A stretch of DNA of 64,000 bases, from assembly GCF_900090295.1 (NCBI RefSeq), contig NZ_LT607753.1, positions 3,534,001 to 3,598,000 on the forward strand. Reading direction: 5' to 3'. The DNA comes from Micromonospora coxensis (GTDB taxonomy: Bacteria > Actinomycetota > Actinomycetes > Mycobacteriales > Micromonosporaceae). Shown here one piece after another: positions 58,099 to 64,000 of the stretch. The notes beneath the pieces are model-generated. The model had not been told where the DNA came from, searched no databases, and saw only the letters and a program-made list of their open reading frames with translations. Position numbers and translations under genes: made by a program. Position 1 is the first letter of the stretch. Each line of letters opens with the position of its first letter.

Positions 58099-58863
58099 GT
58101 GAGCGTGCTGCAACGCTTCGAGAAGCGTCTGGAAGGCCTGGTCGAAGGGGCCTTCGCCAAGGTCTTCAAAGGGGTGGTCCACCCCGTGGAGATCCTCAAC
58201 GCCATGCAGCGGGAGGCCGAGGCGCACAAGGCCATCCTGGCCGGTGGCCGCACGTTGGTGCCCAACCGCTACGTGATCGATCTCTCGCCCTACGACCACA
58301 GTCGGCTGGCGCCGTACGCTGCCGCGCTGGCCCAGGAACTGGCCCAGTCGCAGGCGGAGTTCATCGGCGAGCAGGCGTGGACGGTCTACGGCGACGTGAT
58401 CGTCGAGATCGAACGCGGCGAGGGGCTGGACACCGGCATGTTCCGGGTCACCGCCGAGGTCTACACCGGTGGCGAGGTCGCCCCGGTCTCCGCGCCCGGC
58501 GGCTACGACGCCGGCCCGCCGGCCTACCCGGCGTACGACCAGGGTGGCGGCTACGGCCCGCCGCCCGGGCACGGCGGTGGGCGCAACGTCCGGCTGGTCT
58601 CCGGCGACGGCCGTACCTACCCGCTCCAGATGGGCTCGACCGTGATCGGCCGCGGCGACCAGGCCAACCTGCGCCTGCCCGACGTCGGCATCTCGCGGCG
58701 ACACGCCCGGCTGGACTTCGACGGCGGCCAGGTCGTACTGACCGACCTCGGGTCGACCAACGGCACGATGGTCAACGGCCAGCGCGTCTCCGCGGTCGCC
58801 CTCAACCCCGGCGACATGATCCAGCTCGGCACCACCACCCTGACCTTCCGCGTGGACGGCTGA
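58099..58863 (+). CDS. fhaA: FhaA (DUF3662 + FHA domain protein)
   Basis: A 254-residue FHA protein. The N-terminal DUF3662 (about 1-125, SVLQRFEKRLEGLVEGAFAKVFKGVVHPVEILNAMQREAEAHK...) is followed by a Gly/Tyr/Pro linker. A C-terminal FHA domain (about 160-250, TVIGRGDQANLRLPD, ISRRHARLDF, LGSTNGTMVNG) binds phosphothreonine. In Mycobacterium FhaA is a substrate of PknB/PknA and binds MviN/MurJ, linking signalling to cell-wall synthesis. GTG 58099 was preferred to ATG 58072. It is the first gene of the conserved fhaA-fhaB-pstP-rodA-pbpA-pknA cluster. Confidence 0.93.
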   Translation: MSVLQRFEKRLEGLVEGAFAKVFKGVVHPVEILNAMQREAEAHKAILAGGRTLVPNRYVIDLSPYDHSRLAPYAAALAQELAQSQAEFIGEQAWTVYGDVIVEIERGEGLDTGMFRVTAEVYTGGEVAPVSAPGGYDAGPPAYPAYDQGGGYGPPPGHGGGRNVRLVSGDGRTYPLQMGSTVIGRGDQANLRLPDVGISRRHARLDFDGGQVVLTDLGSTNGTMVNGQRVSAVALNPGDMIQLGTTTLTFRVDG

Positions 58864-58869
58864 TCCGCC

Positions 58870-59355
58870 TTGCCGGAGCTCGTGATCACCGTCGCCCGGT
58901 TCGGGTTCCTCATCCTGCTGTGGATCTTCGTGTTCACGGTGGTCGGCGTGATCCGCCGCGACCTCTTCGCAGGAGCCCGGTCGGGCCGGCTGGTGGCCGC
59001 GCCACGCGGGGTCGGCGCGTCGACCCAGCAGGCGGGGAAGCCGGCGAAGGTGAAGCGGGGCAGGGCCGCGCACCAGCTGGTGGTCACCGCCGGCCAGCTC
59101 GCCGGCACCCGGATCACCCTCGGCGAAGCGCAGATCACCATCGGTCGGGCCGAGGACTCCACCCTCGTGATCACCGACGACTACGCCTCGGCGCGGCACG
59201 CCCGGCTCGTGCCGCGCGACGGGCAGTGGTTCGTCGAGGACCTCGGTTCGACTAACGGCACGTACCTGGATCGCGCTAAGGTCTCCGGACCGACCCCCGT
59301 CCCCCTCGGCGTGCCGATCCGTATCGGCCGCACTTCCCTCGAATTACGGCCATGA
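58870..59355 (+). CDS. fhaB: FhaB (membrane-anchored FHA protein)
   Basis: A 161-residue FHA protein with an N-terminal transmembrane helix (about 4-30, ITVARFGFLILLWIFVFTVVGVI), a basic linker, and an FHA domain at about 68-160 (GTRITLGEAQITIGRAEDSTLVITDDYASARHARLV, FVEDLGSTNGTYLDRAK). In mycobacteria FhaB/FipA acts at the septum with PbpA and kinases. The start is TTG 58870, the only TTG used in this window; a GTG at 58882 is a weaker option. It is seven bases after fhaA and overlaps pstP by four bases. Confidence 0.9.
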   Translation: MPELVITVARFGFLILLWIFVFTVVGVIRRDLFAGARSGRLVAAPRGVGASTQQAGKPAKVKRGRAAHQLVVTAGQLAGTRITLGEAQITIGRAEDSTLVITDDYASARHARLVPRDGQWFVEDLGSTNGTYLDRAKVSGPTPVPLGVPIRIGRTSLELRP

Positions 59356-60776
59356 CTCTGACCCTGCGCTACGCGGCACACAGCGACCGCGGTCTGATCC
59401 GAGACGGAAACCAGGATTCCGTCTACGCCGGACCGCGGCTCCTCGCCGTCGCCGACGGCATGGGCGGCATGGCCGCCGGTGACGTCGCCAGCAACATCGT
59501 CATCGGTGCCATGGCACCGCTCGACGAGGACGTCCCCGGGGACGCTCTCGTCGACGCGCTGCGCTCCGCCGTGGGCACCGCCAACCAGCAGCTCCGCGAC
59601 ACCGTGGACGCCAACCCGCAGCTGGAGGGGATGGGCACCACGCTCACCGCGACCCTCTTCTCGGGCAGCAAGCTCGGCATGGTCCACATCGGTGACTCGC
59701 GGGCCTACCTCCTGCGCAACGGCGAGTTCGCGCAGATCACCAAGGACGACACCTACGTCCAGATGCTCGTCGACGAGGGACGGATCAGCGCGGAGGAGGC
59801 GAGCAGCCACCCCCAGCGCTCGCTGCTCACCCGCGCCCTCGACGGCCGGGACATCGACCCCGAGTACAGCGTCCGGCAGGTGCTCCCCGGCGACCGGTAC
59901 CTGATCTGCTCCGACGGCCTCTCCGGCGTGGTCAGCGCAGACACCATCGCCGACACGATGCGCGAGTACACCGACCCGCAGCAGTGCGTCGAGCGCCTGG
60001 TGCAGCTCGCGCTGCGCGGCGGCGGGCCGGACAACATCACCGTGATCATCGCGGACGCGACCGACCAGGACATCGTCGAGGCCAGCCCGATCGTGGGCGG
60101 CGCCGCCTCGCGCGACCGCGGCATGGCCACCTCCGCCGACGTCTCCACCCCGGCGGCCCGGGCCTCGGCGCTCTCGGCCCCGCGCCCGGCGGCGCCCGAG
60201 GAGGACCCCGCCGCCGGCCGGGACGACGAGCCGGAGCGGCCCCGCCGCCGGCCGCTGCGCACCGTGGCGATGCTGGTGGCGCTACTGGTCATCCTCGGTG
60301 GCGGCCTCTTCGCCGGGTGGAGCTACACCCAGCGGCAGTACTACGTCGGGGCGACCGAACAGGGGCAGCTCGCGGTCTTCCGCGGGGTCCCCGGCCAGGT
60401 CGCCGGGCTCGACCTCTCCCAGGTGCACTCGACCAGCCCGGCCAAGCTCGACGACCTCACCCTCGCCGCGCAGGAGCAGGTCAAGCAGGGCATCCAGGCC
60501 AAGAGCGAGTCGGACGCGCTGCGCCGGCTGTCCGAGCTGACCAGCGACGACCCGGCCAACCCGAACCTCAAGCCGATCTGCCCGCCGAGCCCGACCGTGG
60601 CGGCCACCGCCTCCCCGGTCGCGCCGACCGGCAGCCCGACGGTGGCAGCCACCCCGGCGGGCACCCGCGCCCCGCTGGTCACCGCCGCCCCGGCGCCCAC
60701 CACCACGCCCGACGCCTCGGCCTCCGACGCGGTCCCGCCGGTCGTGGACCCGGCGGGCTGCCGGTCGCCCGAGTGA
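59352..60776 (+). CDS. pstP: PP2C-type Ser/Thr phosphatase PstP
   Basis: A 474-residue membrane PP2C phosphatase. The cytosolic catalytic domain is about 1-240. Metal residues lie in TLRYAAHSDRGLIRDGNQDS, AVADGMGGMAAGDVAS, HIGDSRAYLLRNG, CSDGLSGVV and GGPDNITVIIAD. A transmembrane helix lies at about 300-322 (VAMLVALLVILGGGLFAGW), followed by an extracytoplasmic part with a Pro/Thr tail. It dephosphorylates PknA/PknB and their targets. The ATG overlaps the fhaB stop (ATGA). Confidence 0.95.
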   Translation: MTLTLRYAAHSDRGLIRDGNQDSVYAGPRLLAVADGMGGMAAGDVASNIVIGAMAPLDEDVPGDALVDALRSAVGTANQQLRDTVDANPQLEGMGTTLTATLFSGSKLGMVHIGDSRAYLLRNGEFAQITKDDTYVQMLVDEGRISAEEASSHPQRSLLTRALDGRDIDPEYSVRQVLPGDRYLICSDGLSGVVSADTIADTMREYTDPQQCVERLVQLALRGGGPDNITVIIADATDQDIVEASPIVGGAASRDRGMATSADVSTPAARASALSAPRPAAPEEDPAAGRDDEPERPRRRPLRTVAMLVALLVILGGGLFAGWSYTQRQYYVGATEQGQLAVFRGVPGQVAGLDLSQVHSTSPAKLDDLTLAAQEQVKQGIQAKSESDALRRLSELTSDDPANPNLKPICPPSPTVAATASPVAPTGSPTVAATPAGTRAPLVTAAPAPTTTPDASASDAVPPVVDPAGCRSPE

Positions 60777-60805
60777 CCGCCGGCTGAGAGTCCGAGGACC
60801 GATCC

Positions 60806-62296
60806 GTGACCGCAGCCGCCACACCGGCAGCCTCGCCCGCCACGACGGGCGAGCAGCCCGGCGTGCGCCTGGCGCGGTCCCGGCGCAACGCCGAGCTGTC
60901 CCTGCTCCTGCTCGCCATGGTGCTGGTGGCGGCGTACGGGGCGATCGTCGAGGCGAACATGCTCGACACGGTCACCCCGGACTTCTGGATGCCGGCCGCC
61001 GCGCTGACGCTGGTCTTCGTCGGCATGCACCTGGTGATCCGCTGGCTGGCGCCCTTCGCCGACCCGGCGCTGCTGCCCGCGGTGGCGCTGCTCAACGGCC
61101 TCGGGGTGGGCTTCCTGCGCCGGCTCGACCTGGGCAAGGCCGCCCCGGCCGACCGGGAGACGCTGGCCATCTTCGCCGGTACGGGTGGCCGCCAGCTCGC
61201 CTGGACGCTCGCCTCGGTGGTGCTCGCCGCCGGGCTGCTCGCCCTGATGCGCGACCACCGCGCGATCTCCCGGTACGCGTACACCCTGGGCCTGGCCGGC
61301 ATCGTGCTGGTGATGATCCCGGCGGTGCTGCCCGGGCGGTTCTCCGAGATCAACGGCGCGAAGCTCTGGATCCGGGTCGGCGGCTTCAGCATCCAGCCCG
61401 GTGAGTTCGCCAAGCTGGCACTGCTGGTCTTCTTCGCGTACTACCTGGTCCGCAAGCGCGAGGTGCTCTCGCTGGCCAGTCGTCGGATCCTCGGCATCGA
61501 CTTCCCGCGCGGCCGCGACCTCGGCCCGGTGGTCGTGGTCTGGCTGATCAGCCTCCTGGTCCTGGTCTTCGAGAAGGACCTGGGCACCTCGCTGCTCTAC
61601 TTCGGCATGTTCGTGGTGACGCTCTACATCGCCACCGAGCGGGTCAGTTGGCTGCTGATCGGTCTGGTGCTCTTCTTCGGCGGCGCGTACCTCGCGTACG
61701 TGCTGGGCGGGACGATCGGCGGGCCGTTCGCGAACTTCTACACCCGGGCGGAGATCTGGCTGGACCCGTTCGCCGAGCCGTACGACCGGGGTTACCAGCT
61801 GGTGCAGGGGCTGCTCGGCCTCGGCAGCGGCGGGCTCTTCGGGACCGGGCCGGGCGCCGGTGAGCCGCTGGAGATCCCGGAGGTGCAGAACGACTTCATC
61901 TTCGCCGGCATCGGCGAGGAGATCGGCCTGTTCGGCCTCACCGCGCTGCTCGTGGTCTACCTGCTCGTCGTCGAGCGGGGCCTGCGGGCCGGGCTCGCCG
62001 TCCGCGACTCGTTCGGCAAGCTGCTCGCCGGCGGCCTGGCCTTCACCCTCGGGCTCCAGGTCTTCGTGATCATCGGCGGGATCAGCAAGCTCATCCCGCT
62101 GACCGGCCAGACCACGCCGTTCCTCTCCGCCGGTGGCTCGTCGCTGATGGCCAACTGGCTGCTCGTCGCGGTGCTGCTGCGGGTCTCCGACGCCGCCCGC
62201 CGGCCGGTGACCCAGGGTGGCGGCCCGGCGGCCCGGCCGAGCGGTGGCCCGCCCGAGCAGTTGCACGGTGCCCCCACGGAGGTGATCCGCCCGTGA
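60806..62296 (+). CDS. rodA: RodA/FtsW-family peptidoglycan glycosyltransferase
   Basis: A 496-residue SEDS protein with about ten or more helices from residue 32 onward. It has the SEDS signatures NGAKLWIRVGGFSIQPGEFAKLALLVFFAYYL, the FEKDLGTSLLYF segment with the catalytic-loop Asp, and PLTGQTTPFLSAGGSSLMANW near the C terminus. It polymerises lipid II into glycan strands with its partner transpeptidase. GTG 60806 is 30 bp after pstP. Its stop overlaps pbpA as GTGA. Confidence 0.94.
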   Translation: MTAAATPAASPATTGEQPGVRLARSRRNAELSLLLLAMVLVAAYGAIVEANMLDTVTPDFWMPAAALTLVFVGMHLVIRWLAPFADPALLPAVALLNGLGVGFLRRLDLGKAAPADRETLAIFAGTGGRQLAWTLASVVLAAGLLALMRDHRAISRYAYTLGLAGIVLVMIPAVLPGRFSEINGAKLWIRVGGFSIQPGEFAKLALLVFFAYYLVRKREVLSLASRRILGIDFPRGRDLGPVVVVWLISLLVLVFEKDLGTSLLYFGMFVVTLYIATERVSWLLIGLVLFFGGAYLAYVLGGTIGGPFANFYTRAEIWLDPFAEPYDRGYQLVQGLLGLGSGGLFGTGPGAGEPLEIPEVQNDFIFAGIGEEIGLFGLTALLVVYLLVVERGLRAGLAVRDSFGKLLAGGLAFTLGLQVFVIIGGISKLIPLTGQTTPFLSAGGSSLMANWLLVAVLLRVSDAARRPVTQGGGPAARPSGGPPEQLHGAPTEVIRP

Positions 62297-63798
62297 ACGC
62301 ACCCCTGCGCCGCGTCGGCGTCGTCGTCATGGTCCTGTTCGGCCTGCTCTTCGCCAACCTGAACTGGATCCAGTTCCACAAGGCGGACGAGTACCGCAAC
62401 AGCGACTACAACGGCCGGGTCCAGGTGGCCGAGTACAAGCGCAAGCGCGGCAACATCGAGGCCGGCGGCACCGCGCTCGCCACCAGCAAGGAGACCAGCG
62501 GCAAGCTGAACTACCTGCGCACCTACCCCGGTGGGGCGAAGTACGCGCACGTGCTCGGCTACAAGCCGGTCAATCTCGCCGACACCGGCATCGAGCGGGT
62601 CGAGAACGACTTCCTTGCCGGCACCAGCGACGCGCTCTTCGCCAACCGGGTCAAGGACATGTTCACCGGGGACGAGTCGGGTGGCGGCAACGTGCTGCTC
62701 ACCGTCTCCAAGCGCGCCCAGGACACCGCGTACGAGCAGCTGCGCAACAACGAGAACGGGGTGAAGAAGGGCGCGGCGATCGCCATCGACCCGCGTACCG
62801 GGGCGGTGCAGGCGCTCGTCTCGATGCCCAGCTTCGACCCGAACCCGCTGGCCAGCCACGACACCAACGCGGCCACGGCGGCGTACAACGAGCTGGAACA
62901 GCGCGCCGACGGCCCGTTGAAGAACCGGGCGCTGTCGGAGGTCCTGCCGCCCGGCTCCACCTTCAAGATCGTGGTGGCGGCGGCGGCCCTGGAGAACGGG
63001 GTCGGCAAGGAGACCCAGATCCCGGCCGGGGCGAGCTGGACCCCGCCGACCTCGGGCACCCCGATCAAGAACGCCGCCCCGTCGATCTGCCCGGAGTCGC
63101 AGGTCACCCTGATGAACGCGGTCACCGAGTCGTGCAACACCGGCTTCGCCCAGCTCGGCGTGAAGCTCGGCGCGGACACGGTGAAGGAGAAGGCCCGCCA
63201 GTTCGGCTTCGAGCAGGACGACCTCACCGTCGGCCAGCTCGGCGAGGACGGCCTGACCGTGGCGCCCAGCCGGACCGGCGCGATGGAGGCCCCGGGCGGC
63301 GCGACCGACCCGGCCGCGCTGGCCCAGTCCTCGATCGGGCAGCGGGACGTCAAGATGACCCCGCTGCAGGGCGCGATGATCGCCGGGGCGGTCGCCAACG
63401 AGGGCAGGCAGATGCGGCCGTACCTGGTGAAGCAGCTGCTCGGCCCGGACCGCACCACCAGCTACTACAACGCCGACCCGCGCGAGCTGCGCCGGCCGGT
63501 CGACCAGCAGGTCGCCGCCCACCTGCGGGACATGATGGTCAGCGTGGTGCGCAACGGCACCGGCCGCAACGCCCAGTTCAGCGGCTACACCGTCGGCGGC
63601 AAGACCGGCACCGCGCAGTCCGGCCCGGACACCCCCGACCACGGCTGGTTCATCGGCTTCGCCCTCGACAAGGACGGCAAGGCGGTCTCCGCCGTCTGCG
63701 TGGTGCTGGAGGAGGCGGGCAGCGGCGGCAGCGCCGAGGCGGCCCGGATCGGTGGCCAGATCATGCAGGCGGCCGCCGCCGACTCCGGGAGCCGCTGA
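62293..63798 (+). CDS. pbpA: PbpA peptidoglycan transpeptidase (class B PBP)
   Basis: A 501-residue class B penicillin-binding protein: a membrane anchor at residues 5-24 (LRRVGVVVMVLFGLLFANL), an N-terminal dimerisation region, and a transpeptidase domain. It has the acylated Ser222 in the PPGSTFKIV box, SCNTG as the SxN box, and VGGKTGTAQ as the KTG box. It crosslinks the glycan made by RodA. The GTG start overlaps the rodA stop by four bases. Its stop overlaps the next ATG by one base (TGATG). Confidence 0.95.
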   Translation: MNAPLRRVGVVVMVLFGLLFANLNWIQFHKADEYRNSDYNGRVQVAEYKRKRGNIEAGGTALATSKETSGKLNYLRTYPGGAKYAHVLGYKPVNLADTGIERVENDFLAGTSDALFANRVKDMFTGDESGGGNVLLTVSKRAQDTAYEQLRNNENGVKKGAAIAIDPRTGAVQALVSMPSFDPNPLASHDTNAATAAYNELEQRADGPLKNRALSEVLPPGSTFKIVVAAAALENGVGKETQIPAGASWTPPTSGTPIKNAAPSICPESQVTLMNAVTESCNTGFAQLGVKLGADTVKEKARQFGFEQDDLTVGQLGEDGLTVAPSRTGAMEAPGGATDPAALAQSSIGQRDVKMTPLQGAMIAGAVANEGRQMRPYLVKQLLGPDRTTSYYNADPRELRRPVDQQVAAHLRDMMVSVVRNGTGRNAQFSGYTVGGKTGTAQSGPDTPDHGWFIGFALDKDGKAVSAVCVVLEEAGSGGSAEAARIGGQIMQAAAADSGSR

Positions 63799-64000
63799 TG
63801 CTCTCTCCCGGCGTCCAGCTCGGCAACCGCTACCGCCTCGACGAGCGGATCGCCAGCGGTGGCATGGGCGACGTCTGGCGCGGCACCGACCAGGTGCTCG
63901 GCCGTACGGTGGCGGTGAAGAGCCTGCTCCCGGCGCTGCTGGACGAGCCCGGCTTCGCCGAGCGGTTCCGCGGCGAGGCGCGGACCATGGCCACCATCAA
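63798..64000 (+). CDS. pknA: PknA-like Ser/Thr protein kinase, 5' part
   Basis: The first 67 residues of a Hanks-type kinase are present before the window ends: QLGNRYRLDERIASGGMGDVWRGTDQVLGRTVAVKSLLPALLDEPGFAERFRGEARTM. The glycine-rich ATP loop (ASGGMGDVW) and the VAVK lysine are intact, and the sequence runs into helix C. In actinobacteria this position is pknA, followed by pknB. No truncation is seen except by the window edge, so it is marked partial only at the 3' end. Confidence 0.9.
   Translation, partial: MLSPGVQLGNRYRLDERIASGGMGDVWRGTDQVLGRTVAVKSLLPALLDEPGFAERFRGEARTMATI

Overview
The window looks like chromosomal DNA of a Micromonospora-type actinomycete (Micromonosporaceae). The GC content is very high, most genes start with GTG or ATG behind purine-rich ribosome sites or with no leader at all, and TTG appears once. 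The content is typical of that group: two HTH/DUF397 loci, SigE-family sigma factors, a mycothiol-type DinB enzyme, and the fhaA-fhaB-pstP-rodA-pbpA-pknA cell-wall signalling operon next to a tRNA-Leu. This assignment rests on gene content and style; no database was searched.

Layout. 0-1.4 kb: an ArsR/SRPBCC/DinB operon on the minus strand with a compact promoter. 1.5-9.5 kb: a DUF3592-like protein, Sua5 (tRNA t6A), an Hrp1-like CBS protein, a beta-lactamase-fold hydrolase overlapping a giant CtpI-like P-type ATPase, and a small membrane protein divergent to it. 9.5-13.9 kb: an MFS transporter behind a MerR/SoxR-type palindrome, a GAP-family membrane protein, an SDR enzyme and a YbaK-like protein. 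13.9-17.6 kb (minus): a DsbA-family protein, SufE, a second CBS protein and prolyl-tRNA synthetase. 17.7-21.4 kb: a SigE-family sigma factor with two membrane-anchored beta-propeller proteins, then a methyltransferase. 21.5-24.5 kb: a secreted beta-helix protein and the first HTH/DUF397 locus with a tiny coupled ORF beside it. 24.6-29.5 kb: SGNH hydrolase, HUTI-like fragment protein, rhodanese, and a TetR/FAD-monooxygenase divergon with clear operators, followed by VanZ.

29.6-34.2 kb: a divergent HSP90 translationally coupled to a 947-residue TPR protein. 34.3-40.7 kb: a leucine/branched-chain catabolic (liu-like) cluster: TetR, biotin carboxylase, HMG-CoA lyase, carboxyltransferase, acyl-CoA dehydrogenase. 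40.8-46.7 kb: a large HTH-NTPase regulator, a MarR/YceI divergon and a GCS2-type ligase. 46.7-50.4 kb: membrane and PASTA proteins. 50.5-53.6 kb: the second HTH/DUF397 locus with accessory genes. 53.8-57.8 kb: a secreted S8 protease, a WecB-type glycosyltransferase with an NAD epimerase, and tRNA-Leu(CAG). 58.1-64 kb: the FHA/PP2C/RodA/PBP/kinase operon, running off the right edge inside pknA.

Three architectural themes recur. About ten genes have a TANNNT -10 hexamer 6-7 nt before the start codon, which predicts leaderless mRNAs. Long near-perfect palindromes sit between genes (one is a perfect 60-bp palindrome). Several regulators carry readable operators at their own promoters. No insertion sequence, integrase, CRISPR array, rRNA or polyketide/NRPS cluster was seen.
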